A stretch of DNA of 64,000 nt from the NCBI GenBank assembly GCA_028287895.1, contig JAQBOV010000075.1:53670-117669 (forward strand), given 5' to 3'. The DNA comes from Mucilaginibacter sp. (GTDB taxonomy: Bacteria; Bacteroidota; Bacteroidia; Sphingobacteriales; Sphingobacteriaceae). The translations under genes and the position numbers were made by a program. Of this stretch, positions 50,571 to 59,731 are shown in pieces (position 1 is the stretch's first letter; the number at the start of each line of letters is the position of its first letter). Under the pieces are notes generated by a model. The model was not told the origin of the DNA. It was given only the letters and a program-made list of their open reading frames with translations, and searched no databases.

Positions 50571-51200
50571 TTAAAAAAAAGGATTGAATTGTTTTTCGTA
50601 CCCGATGGTGGTTTGCGGACCGTGGCCGGGATATACCTGGCAATCATCGGGCAAGGTAAACAGTTTGTCGCGGATATTACCGATCAGCAGGTCGTAATTG
50701 CCGCCCGGCAGGTCGGAGCGCCCTATGCTGCCCCTGAATAATACGTCGCCGCCTACCAGCAAATTAGCAGCTTGGTGATAAAAACAAAGATGCGCAGGCG
50801 AGTGACCCGGCGCAAAGATCAGTTGCAATTCGGTACTGCCAAAATTAATGGTACCTGTTTCTGGCAGATAATGATCGGGCAGCGGCGATGGTTCATAACG
50901 GATGCCCATTTGTGGCGCATAAGCGGGAACGGCCGCTAGTACATAGGATTCCCCCTCATTAAATTGCGGCTTCAGTCCGTATTGGTCAAACACAAATTTA
51001 TTGCCAAGCACGTGGTCGATATGGCAGTGCGTATTCAGTAATAAGACCGGTTTTAACCGGTTATCCCGGATAAAATTAACTACCGCGTTTTGTTCAGACG
51101 CGGTATACATACCCGGATCAATGATCGCACATTCGCCGGTGTCATCAAATAAAATAACGGTATTCTCCTGGTAAGGATTATTTACGAATGATCGAATCAT
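50571..51200 (-). CDS. Metallo-beta-lactamase-fold hydrolase (glyoxalase II-like)
   Basis: 209 residues. Metal motif THCHIDHVLG, then the later metal-binding VFAPGHSPAHLCFYHQ, LVGGDVLF, and CQVYPGHGPQTTIGYE. The size matches small single-domain glyoxalase II-like or persulfide dioxygenase-like hydrolases; the short C-terminus lacks the glyoxalase II substrate domain. Cytoplasmic. Exact substrate unknown. Confidence 0.88.
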   Translation of the reverse strand: MIRSFVNNPYQENTVILFDDTGECAIIDPGMYTASEQNAVVNFIRDNRLKPVLLLNTHCHIDHVLGNKFVFDQYGLKPQFNEGESYVLAAVPAYAPQMGIRYEPSPLPDHYLPETGTINFGSTELQLIFAPGHSPAHLCFYHQAANLLVGGDVLFRGSIGRSDLPGGNYDLLIGNIRDKLFTLPDDCQVYPGHGPQTTIGYEKQFNPFF

Positions 51201-51330
51201 GTTTTTATTTCAAATTTTTCACGGTTGCTTGTTTTCAATGGTGTTCAGGGGCTTTGCCGTTTGAGCATTTCAATATCGGATCCAGTTCAAAATTTCAAAA
51301 GATATTGATCTAAGTCTGAGGGTTAATAAA

Positions 51331-51358
51331 CCCGAAACCGAACATCCGGCATCCGGAA
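51331..51358. repeat. AATCCGAA-family repeat downstream of gldD
   Basis: CCCGAAACCGAACATCCGGCATCCGG, near-repeats of a 7-10 base unit, adjoins the gldD stop. Confidence 0.4.
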
Positions 51359-51970
51359 TTACTTGCCTTTCCACCTGAAGGTTTTGATCATAGTGTCCAC
51401 ATCCCTTTTTACGAATTTCAATACCGGTTGTATAGAATCCATTTGGGGTGTGCTATTAAAATAGAGCGCCCCGCGCATATAATTCTTCACACTGTCGGTA
51501 ATGTAAAATTGAATGGATGATGCCGCATTACCCTCAATGGTATAATAAATACCATAAATTTTACGGTCGGCATTATGAATGATGCCCTGGTCAATTGATG
51601 TCGCCTTAACCGTATGTTTAAAGGCAAAGGTACGTGCGTCTTCGGTAAGCTCATCAAAAACCTTTTTTGAAGTAATGCTTTCATAGCTCAGGTGAAGCGT
51701 GCCGTTGAACCGGGGAAACTGCATATTTAACAGGTACTGCATGTTCATCAGCTTTTTGTCCTTTTTTTGCGGGGCAATATGGGTATCCTTCTCAATGACT
51801 GCATATTTTGGGTATACAAAAGTAAAGGGATAGGGGCCGTTAAATTGCTGATAAGCTTTCTTTGGGAAAATAATGCGGTAATAACCACGCGGTTTTGGCG
51901 AATAATCATGATTGCCGCTGCAGGCGGCAAAAAGCAATAAAACAGGGATCAGCAATACGGTTTTCTTCAT
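51359..51970 (-). CDS. gldD: Gliding-motility-type lipoprotein GldD
   Basis: 203 residues from the ATG at 51970, whose ATGA overlaps the aroE stop. Lipoprotein signal MKKTVLLIPVLLLFAAC (Cys17). GldD signatures: SPKPRGYYRIIFPKKAYQQF at residues 24-43, LNMQFPRFNGTLHLSYESI, FKHTVKATSIDQ and GALYFNSTPQMDSIQPVLKFVKRD. In gliding Flavobacteria GldD is needed for motility and type IX secretion; non-gliding relatives keep it for secretion or other envelope roles. No other gld genes are in the window. The upstream partner is aroE. Confidence 0.9.
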   Translation of the reverse strand: MKKTVLLIPVLLLFAACSGNHDYSPKPRGYYRIIFPKKAYQQFNGPYPFTFVYPKYAVIEKDTHIAPQKKDKKLMNMQYLLNMQFPRFNGTLHLSYESITSKKVFDELTEDARTFAFKHTVKATSIDQGIIHNADRKIYGIYYTIEGNAASSIQFYITDSVKNYMRGALYFNSTPQMDSIQPVLKFVKRDVDTMIKTFRWKGK

Positions 51971-52767
51971 GGATATATTTCTCTTAGGTTCCATATCTCC
52001 CAGGATCTTTCGGCCTGCAATACTAACATTTCATATCCATTTTTTGTAGCGGCGCCTTTTTCTGCGCCCTTTTTTAAAAATAAAGTCTGTTCTGGATTAT
52101 AGATCAGGTCGTAAAGCAGGTGGTCATCTGTTAGGGCACCGTATGGTATCGGCGGGCATTCGTCTGCATTTGGCGACATGCCTACCGGCGTGGTATTAAT
52201 AATCAGCTTATGTTGTTTAATATGACCGGCTTTGAGATCGCTGAATAAAATATGACCGGGAGAAGGTTTGCGGGTGACAGACTTAAAGGTAATTCCCAGG
52301 TTATCCAGCACACACTTGACCGCCTGGGCTGCACCGCCATCCCCCAGAACCAATGCATCGTCATGGCGGTTTTTAAGCATTGGCTTTAACGACATTTCAA
52401 AACCATAAATGTCGGTATTAAAGCCTTCGAGCCTGAAATCATGACCTTTAATACCCACCTCCCCTGTAAAAGCGGCCATTACGGGGCTCTCTAAAGCGAT
52501 GCGGATACAGTTTACTGCGCCGGCAGTTCTGGCATCGCGCTCTATCCAGTCCAGGTAACGAAGTACATTTATTTTATGAGGAACGGTTACATTAAGGCCG
52601 CACAGATCAGGATGTTTGTGCAGCAAGGCTGGAAGATCTTTGATGTGCTCGAGCGGAAAAAGAGAATATTTGGTATTCTCAATTTTTTCTTTTTCAAACT
52701 TTTCGGTAAAGAATTTTTTTGAAAAAGAATGGGAAAGCGGGAAGCCAATTAGCCCGTAATGTTTCAT
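51967..52767 (-). CDS. aroE: Shikimate dehydrogenase
   Basis: 266 residues. Substrate motif FPLSHSFSKKFF, the catalytic Lys in NVTVPHK, NTDIYGFEMSL, and a Rossmann LGDGGAAQAVKCVLDNLGI that binds NADPH. The TTPVGMSPNADECPPIPY region is standard. Reduces 3-dehydroshikimate in aromatic amino acid synthesis. A four-base ATGA overlap joins it to gldD; the methyltransferase gene is upstream by 28 nt. Confidence 0.95.
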   Translation of the reverse strand: MKHYGLIGFPLSHSFSKKFFTEKFEKEKIENTKYSLFPLEHIKDLPALLHKHPDLCGLNVTVPHKINVLRYLDWIERDARTAGAVNCIRIALESPVMAAFTGEVGIKGHDFRLEGFNTDIYGFEMSLKPMLKNRHDDALVLGDGGAAQAVKCVLDNLGITFKSVTRKPSPGHILFSDLKAGHIKQHKLIINTTPVGMSPNADECPPIPYGALTDDHLLYDLIYNPEQTLFLKKGAEKGAATKNGYEMLVLQAERSWEIWNLREIYP

Positions 52768-52795
52768 GCTGTAATATTAAGAAATTTTTAATTGA

Positions 52796-53617
52796 TCATC
52801 CCTTCCTCCCGGCTATCATCATATGCGGGCTTAATGAAAGCAGCGACTGATCGTTTTCGGTGATCCGGATCAATTCCATGATCACTTCTTTCTTCGCCGG
52901 ATCGGATCTGGTCTCAAAATAATTTTCATCCATCCAGATCAGACCCTCAACTGCATAAGTATCGATATAGGTTAATCCAGCTTCTCCAAACTCAGTTTTT
53001 AATTCGCCCGGGCGATGAAAATAGGCCTCAGGCAATATCCCAGGCATACTTTTAGGCGGTGTATGTATTCCGCTCGTCAATTCCTGTTTGCACATTTCAA
53101 ATATTTCGGGCGAATGGATAAAGCCATTCAATAACGCAGCAATGGCAGAAGCGGAGTGGTTGATAGCAAAGCCAAGCACGATCCCCTTTGGTTTTAATAC
53201 CCGTTTTGCTTCCGCGATTGAGCGGATCCTGTCCTGCTTTAATTGCAAATGATATAAAGGCCCGTGCAGTATCACTACATCAGCAAAATTATCCTCAAGT
53301 CCGAGTTTCCGCGATTCGCCTAAAACACTTTTAAATGGCTTCCTTGCTCTGGCTGAGCGTTTATTGGCTTGTTTAATATGTTTTTCCACAGGGTCAATCA
53401 GATATACCCGGTGACCCAGGCCGGCAAGCCACTCAGCGTAAATGCCCGGTCCGCCGCCAACATCTATAATGACTCCCTTTTTGGGCAGGTAACGCCCTAT
53501 CAGATCCTTATTGCGTTCAAATTCCAGCGGTCCCAGGCCCAGCTGCAGCCGGTCCTCTTCGGATGTTTGGGCATAAAAGTCATCGATTTCGGTACTGATC
53601 AGTTTGGGTGAAGCCAT
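52796..53617 (-). CDS. Class I SAM-dependent methyltransferase
   Basis: 273 residues. Motif I VIDVGGGPGIYAEWLAGLGHRVYLIDP, then FADVVILHGPLYHL (motif IV-like) and LKPKGIVLGFAI. Ubiquinone/menaquinone-type or small-molecule methyltransferases share this fold; the substrate cannot be told. It lies between comA and aroE on the same strand and is likely part of that run, although a 93 nt gap separates it from comA. Confidence 0.85.
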   Translation of the reverse strand: MASPKLISTEIDDFYAQTSEEDRLQLGLGPLEFERNKDLIGRYLPKKGVIIDVGGGPGIYAEWLAGLGHRVYLIDPVEKHIKQANKRSARARKPFKSVLGESRKLGLEDNFADVVILHGPLYHLQLKQDRIRSIAEAKRVLKPKGIVLGFAINHSASAIAALLNGFIHSPEIFEMCKQELTSGIHTPPKSMPGILPEAYFHRPGELKTEFGEAGLTYIDTYAVEGLIWMDENYFETRSDPAKKEVIMELIRITENDQSLLSLSPHMMIAGRKG

Positions 53618-53710
53618 GTTTTAAAAATACGGATATGCTTTCGCCCTGGAAATAAGTCTTAGAAATTAATAATCGTCATTTCTAGCCCTCGCCTGCGGCA
53701 GGAAATGTCA

Positions 53711-54472
53711 CTAAAATTTCAAAAAATGGTCAAATGTGTCGCTGCGAATACCCAGGCGGAGGGTTTCCAGCGGGATCACATCAGAAGGAGCGATGTTGCC
53801 CAAACTTACATTGGCGCCAATCAGTTTAATAAACCACACCTGTTGTGCTTTTTGGGGTGCTTCCCAAATGATTTTTTCTTCGGGTATTTGTGTGAGTATC
53901 TCATCGACCAATCCCTGCCTCACTTCGCCGGAATCACGATAGATGCCTACATTTCCGCTTTCCCGGGCTTCGGCTATCACCTTCCAGGAACCGGCTTCAA
54001 TTTCGGCATTCATCAGTTTGATCCATTTATAGGGTGCAAATATCTTTTGCACATCTTTTGAGCCCACTTCGGATATAACGATCATCCGTTGGCTTAATTT
54101 GCGGATATACTCACATTTAATATCGTGCTCTATCTCTATGGAACCATCGGATACTTCCACATGCTCCATTTTATATTTATCCAATATGCGGCAGTAATCA
54201 TCGAATTGATTGCGCACGATAAAAGCTTCGAACAATGTGCCTCCAAAATATACAGGGATACCCGCCCGGCGGTAGATCTTTAGTTTTTCATCAAGGTTGG
54301 GAGTAACAAATGAGGTAGCCCACCCAAGTTTAACGATATCGGTGTAAGGTCCGCCTACTTCTATAAAATCTTCTACTTGCCGCAAACTAAGCCCCTTATC
54401 CATCACCATGGTGATTCCGCTGTTCCGGGGTTTAACAGTGCGTTCAGGCAGATTGTTCAATGGGTAGTTCAT
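53711..54472 (-). CDS. comA: Phosphosulfolactate synthase (ComA family)
   Basis: 253 residues, full-length ComA barrel: KPRNSGITMVMDKGLSLRQVEDFIEVGGPYTDIVKLGWATS near the start, GGTLFEAFIVRNQFDDY, VEVSDGSIEI, and LMNAEIEAGSWKVIAEARESGNVGIYRDSGEVR. The enzyme adds sulfite to phosphoenolpyruvate. In methanogens it begins coenzyme M synthesis; outside them it supplies sulfolactate or other sulfonates. This group of bacteria makes sulfonolipids and could use it there, but that is inference; no other sulfonate gene is in the window. Typical Bacteroidota context with the TPR gene and aroE. Confidence 0.88.
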   Translation of the reverse strand: MNYPLNNLPERTVKPRNSGITMVMDKGLSLRQVEDFIEVGGPYTDIVKLGWATSFVTPNLDEKLKIYRRAGIPVYFGGTLFEAFIVRNQFDDYCRILDKYKMEHVEVSDGSIEIEHDIKCEYIRKLSQRMIVISEVGSKDVQKIFAPYKWIKLMNAEIEAGSWKVIAEARESGNVGIYRDSGEVRQGLVDEILTQIPEEKIIWEAPQKAQQVWFIKLIGANVSLGNIAPSDVIPLETLRLGIRSDTFDHFLKF

Positions 54473-54525
54473 TAATGGTAGTTATAGACTATAACAAAAA
54501 GTTCTAATGCGGGCAAAGTTGATCA

Positions 54526-54551
54526 AAAATGTGCACATGTGCAAATATACA
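54526..54551. repeat. TGTGCAAAT-type repeat, copy near the TPR gene
   Basis: AAAAATGTGCACATGTGCAAATATAC, related to the stretches at 24722-24879 and 63201-63250. Confidence 0.45.
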
Positions 54552-54596
54552 GCGGTGCGAATTACCAATACAAACGGATTTTTTACAATAAAACGA

Positions 54597-54630
54597 TGTG
54601 TAAATTATTAGGTATCCAACAATTTACACA
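54597..54630 (-). terminator. Terminator-like hairpin after the TPR gene
   Basis: TGTGTAAATT (54597-54606) / AATTTACACA (54621-54630), ten pairs; on the minus strand CGTTTTATTG follows. Confidence 0.6.
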
Positions 54631-54654
54631 CCGGCATATTTGCAGATCAGCACC

Positions 54655-56058
54655 TTACTTGGAGAACCTGTTAATGATATCCAATATCACTTTGTTTTTT
54701 TGCAGCTGCGGCAGGTAATCAAACAGGATGTAATGCTTTTCCGGATCTGAGGATAATGCCAGCTCCAGAAAGTTAAGGGCCTCTTTATAATCGCCTGAGG
54801 CAAACAAATAAGCGACCATGCGATAATACAATTCAGCCGCTTCGGGATTATTTTTGATGGCCTGCGACATGACTTCGATCGCATCTACCAGCCTTGTCTG
54901 TTCATATAATATAGACGAGTAATCCAGCCAGGCATCCACATCTATCGGGTTCAGTTCCACCACCTTTTCATAGGCATGTTCAGCCTCGGGCATATGGCCC
55001 AGTTTATACTCCGCGTCGGCAATGGCAAACCAGTAATCTGCATTAGCGATATCCAGATCAAGCGCTTTTTTATAAAAGTGCAGGGCTTCAAAATAGCGTT
55101 CCTCAAAATCGAGCGTTACACCAATGCCAAACCAGGCATCAGCCAGTTTGGAATCCATTTTAACCGCCTTTTTATAAAAAGCACGCGCGTCATCCATTTG
55201 CTCCAGCTTCTCATAGCATTCGCCTATGGCGCAATACGTATCCGCATTGGGTTGTTCGTATTCAAAAGTATGGCGGTATACTTCAATAGCTTCCGCATAT
55301 TTCTCCAGGTTAACCAAAGCATTGCCTTTGTTGAAATAGGCCGATGCAAAGCTGTCCTTGATCAATATCGCATAATCATAGGCATCTATGGCTTTTTCAA
55401 ATAAACTAAGTTTGGTAAAAGCATTGCCCAGGTTATACCATGCGGCGTAACTGTAAGGCTCGCTGTCGATATACTGCTGATAAAACTGTACGCTCTCCTC
55501 CTGATTGTCCATCACATCATAACAAAAAGCCAGTTCATATAAGGCATCCTGGTTTTCCATATTTTGCTGAAGGCATAGTTTCAGATAAGTAATGGCCGTA
55601 TCATAATCGCCCATGTTTTGATACACGTATGATATATGCAGCAATATCTCATCCGTCTCTTCGGCAAGCTCAAGCGCTTTTTCGTAGTTCTCCAGGGCCT
55701 CGCCGTAGCGCTCCATGTTCTCATAGAGGTTGCCGCGGATGATGTAAATATCCGCATCCGAAGCTTCCAGCATGGCCGCTTTCTCAAGTGAAAGAAACGC
55801 ATCGCTGACGCGGTTGGTGACCACCATAAGCTGGGCTTGCTTGATTAAAAATACGGCGGCAAATGGATGCTGGTTACATGCATATTCCACCACCTGTAAG
55901 GCTTTCGCCGGATCATTTTTTTCGATGTAGTAGTCGATAATGTTTTCAAACGCCTGCGCATCAAAAAAATACTGATCATGATTACGAATCATTTCTTCGT
56001 AACGTTCAACTGAAAACTTGGGATCTTCAGTGAAACCAAATTCAAATTCTTCTTCCAT
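54655..56058 (-). CDS. Tetratricopeptide repeat protein
   Basis: 467 residues with about twelve TPR units from residue 35 to the end (YIIRGNLYENMERYGEALENYEKALELA; AWYNLGNAFTKLSLFEKAIDAYDYAILI; AYFNKGNALVNLEKYAEAIEVYRHT; and so on). No signal peptide or membrane anchor, so a cytoplasmic scaffold. The N-terminal acidic start EEEFEFGFTEDPKF is peculiar to this group. Linked with comA and aroE in many Bacteroidota, but a shared process is not known to me. Confidence 0.92.
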   Translation of the reverse strand: MEEEFEFGFTEDPKFSVERYEEMIRNHDQYFFDAQAFENIIDYYIEKNDPAKALQVVEYACNQHPFAAVFLIKQAQLMVVTNRVSDAFLSLEKAAMLEASDADIYIIRGNLYENMERYGEALENYEKALELAEETDEILLHISYVYQNMGDYDTAITYLKLCLQQNMENQDALYELAFCYDVMDNQEESVQFYQQYIDSEPYSYAAWYNLGNAFTKLSLFEKAIDAYDYAILIKDSFASAYFNKGNALVNLEKYAEAIEVYRHTFEYEQPNADTYCAIGECYEKLEQMDDARAFYKKAVKMDSKLADAWFGIGVTLDFEERYFEALHFYKKALDLDIANADYWFAIADAEYKLGHMPEAEHAYEKVVELNPIDVDAWLDYSSILYEQTRLVDAIEVMSQAIKNNPEAAELYYRMVAYLFASGDYKEALNFLELALSSDPEKHYILFDYLPQLQKNKVILDIINRFSK

Positions 56059-56287
56059 TCAATATATTTTTCAGAACGCGAGCTGCTATTTTTCCGGATA
56101 AACCACCCGGTCTTTTTAGCTTTTGCTGACTCAAATTACAACAAGTATGTATCCTTAATGGAATTTAGTTTTCAACATTCACACATTTTTAACAAGGGGT
56201 TTTACAAGTGCCTGATTGTAAATGAAAAACATTTCAGTGTTTATGCCCGGCAAAGGATGAGTTGATAATAAATTGCCTTAAAGATTC

Positions 56288-56295
56288 TACCTTTG
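56288..56295 (+). promoter_or_regulatory. ALDH promoter, -7 element TACCTTTG
   Basis: Exact TAnnTTTG, 15 nt before the ATG; TTG at 56262-56264 gives a slightly long N23 spacer. Leader of about 10 nt. Confidence 0.6.
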
Positions 56296-56310
56296 ACAAA
56301 AATACGAATT

Positions 56311-57852
56311 ATGAGTCTTAACATTTCAGCGATTCTAAATGATTTACATATAAACGACAATAATGATGCCGTTAGTACAGGGAGCAACTGGTCAAGCAGC
56401 GCAGATGCACAGGTAAAAGCCATCATTTCGCCTGTGGATGGTAAAAAGATTGCATCGGTAAAGCTGGCTACAGAGGCTGATTATAACAAAGTAATTGAGC
56501 AGGCAGCCGAAGCGTTCAAAAAATGGCGTACCATCCCTGCGCCAAAGCGCGGTGAGGTCGTGCGCCAGATAGGCGAAGCATTACGCGCTAAAAAGCAGCA
56601 GCTGGGTACGCTGGTTTCCTACGAAATGGGCAAGAGTTTGCAGGAGGGCTTTGGTGAGGTGCAGGAAATGATTGACATTTGCGATTTTGCTGTGGGCTTA
56701 AGCAGGCAGCTCTACGGGCTAACCATGCATTCGGAAAGGCCCGAGCACCGTATGTATGAGCAATATCATCCGCTGGGGATCGTAGGTGTTATTTCGGCCT
56801 TTAATTTTCCGGTAGCAGTTTGGAGCTGGAATGCCATGCTGGCCTGGATCTGCGGGGATGTTTGCGTATGGAAACCGTCAGAAAAGACCCCACTGACCGC
56901 TATTGCCTGCCAGCATATTGCACAGGAAGTTTTCGCAAAAAACGGGGTGCCTGAAGGGGTATCCTGCCTGGTGCTCGGCGACAGGGCCGTAGGCGAACTC
57001 ATCTCGGGCGATACCCGTGTGCCCCTGGTATCAGCCACAGGCTCAACCCGTATGGGTAAAGCGGTAGCTGCGGCTGTGGGCGCACGTTTAGGGCGTAGCC
57101 TGTTAGAGCTTGGGGGTAATAATGCCATCATTGTAAGCCAATATGCCGATCTGGACACGGTGCTTGTTGGGGCTGTATTTGGCGCCGTCGGTACTGCAGG
57201 TCAGCGATGCACCTCTACGCGCAGGCTCATTATTCATCAGAGCGTTTACGATCAGTTTAAACAGAAACTGGTAAACGCCTATAAACAGATCCGTATTGGC
57301 GATCCATTGGATGAGCACAACCACATGGGGCCGCTTATTGATGACGCCGCGGTAAAAATGTACCTGGATGCAATAGATCAATGTAAAGCGGAAGGCGGGG
57401 AAATCATAGTGGAAGGCGGCAGGCTTGAAGGCGGCGATTACGCTTCAGGATGCTATGTAAAACCATGTATAGCCGAAGTGGAAAACAGTTACCAGATCGT
57501 TCAGCACGAAACTTTCGCGCCCATTCTTTACCTGATTAAATACAGCGAGCTGGAACAGGCTATTGAAATGCAAAACGGAGTTCCACAGGGGCTTTCATCG
57601 GCCATCATGACAAATAATTTAAGAGAAGCAGAACAATTTTTATCTTACGCAGGTTCTGACTGTGGAATTGCTAATATAAACATCGGAACATCGGGCGCCG
57701 AAATAGGCGGGGCCTTCGGTGGTGAGAAGGAGACAGGCGGCGGCCGCGAGTCCGGGTCTGATGCCTGGAAAGTTTACATGCGGCGCCAGACTAACACGAT
57801 TAACTATTCAACTAAATTACCGTTGGCACAAGGCATTAAATTTGACCTATAG
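56311..57852 (+). CDS. Aldehyde dehydrogenase, ALDH7 (antiquitin/AASADH) type
   Basis: 513 residues from the ATG at 56311; an earlier in-frame start overlaps the promoter box. FNFPVAVWSWN, NAD site VSATGSTRMGKAVAAAVGARLGRSLLELGGNNAIIV (Glu in ELGGNN), catalytic Cys in GTAGQRCTSTRRL, and QHETFAPILYL. The antiquitin-like details fit alpha-aminoadipic semialdehyde (piperidine-6-carboxylate) dehydrogenase in lysine breakdown. No other lysine genes adjoin, so substrate is inference. Confidence 0.9.
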   Translation: MSLNISAILNDLHINDNNDAVSTGSNWSSSADAQVKAIISPVDGKKIASVKLATEADYNKVIEQAAEAFKKWRTIPAPKRGEVVRQIGEALRAKKQQLGTLVSYEMGKSLQEGFGEVQEMIDICDFAVGLSRQLYGLTMHSERPEHRMYEQYHPLGIVGVISAFNFPVAVWSWNAMLAWICGDVCVWKPSEKTPLTAIACQHIAQEVFAKNGVPEGVSCLVLGDRAVGELISGDTRVPLVSATGSTRMGKAVAAAVGARLGRSLLELGGNNAIIVSQYADLDTVLVGAVFGAVGTAGQRCTSTRRLIIHQSVYDQFKQKLVNAYKQIRIGDPLDEHNHMGPLIDDAAVKMYLDAIDQCKAEGGEIIVEGGRLEGGDYASGCYVKPCIAEVENSYQIVQHETFAPILYLIKYSELEQAIEMQNGVPQGLSSAIMTNNLREAEQFLSYAGSDCGIANINIGTSGAEIGGAFGGEKETGGGRESGSDAWKVYMRRQTNTINYSTKLPLAQGIKFDL

Positions 57853-57863
57853 TTTCTATCTAA

Positions 57864-59504
57864 ATGTATATTTTCCGAAAATTTCTTATAAGCTGCATTT
57901 TAACCGGGTTTTTACTATCAAGCCTGAACTGTTTTTCTCAGACATTGCCGCCCTGGCAGCCTGATCCGCCTAAAAACTGGTATGCACTCGATCTGAAAAC
58001 TGACGGATATTTTGGTGTCAGCTTATCCCAGGCCTACCAATTTGTAAACGGCTTAAAAAGCAAGCCAGTGGTAGTAGCAATTATCGATAGTGGTATTGAC
58101 ACCCTTCAAAAAGACCTCCAGGGCTTGTTATGGGTTAACCCCAGAGAGAAAAAGGGAAACGGCAAGGATGATGACCATAACGGTTATGTTGATGATATAC
58201 ATGGCTGGGATTTTTTGGGCGGACCAGGCGGCAAAAGTGATTTTAACGAAACCGAAGAAGAGGTAAGGGAATATCACCGGCTTCAAGAAAAGTATCTGAA
58301 TGCCACTGAAGCATCGACCGAAAATAAAAAAGAATATGCCTATTGGGTTAAGGTAAAAACCGAATATGATTCAACGCTAAACAGGGCGCGTACCGAAATC
58401 AGACAGCTATCGCCCATCATGAACGCGATGGTGGAAACAAGTGGTTATATCAGGCATGCATTAAAGTTAAAGGCTAACCAAACATTTACCAAAGCTGATG
58501 TGGAGCATCTGCAAACGACTAACGACACGCTGCTGGAGGTTAAAAATTTGTGGCTGATCGCTTTTAGCCAGGACGTTTCTACCAGCACCAATGTTAAGGT
58601 AATAAAGGAGCTAAGCGAATATATGGCCAAACTTAACAATTCGATCAACCCCGATCTTGAGGCACGAAAGCGTATAGTTGGCGATAACCCTGATGTGTTA
58701 AAAGACAAGCCTTACGGCAATAATGTGCTGAAATTTAGCGATGCTTCTCACGGAACGGGTGTAGCGGGATTGGTCGGCGCTATACGCAACAATGGCTACG
58801 GGATAGATGGCGTTGCCAATAATGTAAAACTGATGGCTATAAAAGCGGTGCCGATAGGTGATGAGTATGATAAGGATGAGGTTAATGCTATTCACTATGC
58901 TGTTGACAATGGTGCCAAGATCATCAACATGAGTTTCGGCAAAAAGATATCGCCGCATAAAGAATGGGTTGACGAGGCTTTCCGGTATGCCGCCTCCCAT
59001 GACGTGCTTTTGATACAGGCGGCCGGAAATGAGAACCAGGACCTGGATGTAAAACCCGATTACCCGAATGACACTTTTGTCGATGGTTCGGCTAGGAATG
59101 CGGATAATGTGATTAATGTAGGTGCGTCAGGATTAAAATTGGACGAAAACCTCGCTGCTATTTTCAGCAATTACGGTCAGAAAAATGTGGACCTTTTTGC
59201 CCCCGGGGTTAAAATCACCTCGATAGACAATGATGCCGAATTGATCACCGACGACGGTACTAGTTTTGCGGCACCTATTGTTACAGGCATAGCTGCGCTG
59301 ATATTGGAATATTACCCTGATCTGAGCTCCAGGCAAATAAAACAGGCCATTATGGAATCTGCTGCACCTTTAAAAGGCACGATGGTACTTAAACCCGGCA
59401 CAAAAGATCTGGTGGACTTTACCACTTTGTCAAAAACAGGGGGAATTGTAAACGCCCGTACCGCATTGGAAATAGCCTCTAAAATGAAGGGGGAGAGGAA
59501 GTAG
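57864..59504 (+). CDS. S8 family (subtilisin-like) peptidase, exported, with long insert
   Basis: 546 residues. N-terminal signal-like segment (about residues 6-25, with a Cys at 23 that could be a lipobox: LSSLNC). Catalytic triad Asp75 (VAIIDSGID), His296 (SHGTGVAG) and Ser467 (GTSFAAP). Asp and His are 221 residues apart, against about 30-40 in simple subtilisins: residues about 125-290 are an insert rich in Lys, Glu, Asn and predicted coiled helices (ENKKEYAYWVKVKTEYDSTL), probably a cap or partner-binding domain. No C-terminal secretion signal. It follows the ALDH gene by 11 nt. Confidence 0.9.
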   Translation: MYIFRKFLISCILTGFLLSSLNCFSQTLPPWQPDPPKNWYALDLKTDGYFGVSLSQAYQFVNGLKSKPVVVAIIDSGIDTLQKDLQGLLWVNPREKKGNGKDDDHNGYVDDIHGWDFLGGPGGKSDFNETEEEVREYHRLQEKYLNATEASTENKKEYAYWVKVKTEYDSTLNRARTEIRQLSPIMNAMVETSGYIRHALKLKANQTFTKADVEHLQTTNDTLLEVKNLWLIAFSQDVSTSTNVKVIKELSEYMAKLNNSINPDLEARKRIVGDNPDVLKDKPYGNNVLKFSDASHGTGVAGLVGAIRNNGYGIDGVANNVKLMAIKAVPIGDEYDKDEVNAIHYAVDNGAKIINMSFGKKISPHKEWVDEAFRYAASHDVLLIQAAGNENQDLDVKPDYPNDTFVDGSARNADNVINVGASGLKLDENLAAIFSNYGQKNVDLFAPGVKITSIDNDAELITDDGTSFAAPIVTGIAALILEYYPDLSSRQIKQAIMESAAPLKGTMVLKPGTKDLVDFTTLSKTGGIVNARTALEIASKMKGERK

Positions 59505-59671
59505 TTTCCGGTTTGCATAAGCGATTTGCCGCAGTTAGTTTTTTCCGGCCGCTTTAAGGTGAATTTAGCTTTTGCAAAATCTATCCCGTCTGTAAAAAAC
59601 GGCTGGTATATCTTATAGCCGGCGAGTTTCAGCATTATTATGTAAAAAACTTATGCCGGTAATACTGCCAA

Positions 59672-59701
59672 TTGCATTTCACACATTAGTGATTATATTT
59701 G
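59672..59701 (+). promoter_or_regulatory. Canonical promoter of pdhB: TTG, N19, TATATTTG
   Basis: TTG at 59672-59674, 19-base spacer, TATATTTG at 59694-59701; leader of about 25 nt. Confidence 0.75.
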
Positions 59702-59731
59702 CGTCGCAAAAAGTATCATTTAAATTACATA

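Noticed and set aside
59312..59635. Minus-strand open frame over the end of the S8 peptidase gene
   Set aside because: It is antisense to the conserved subtilisin C-terminus; no motif or family in its translation.
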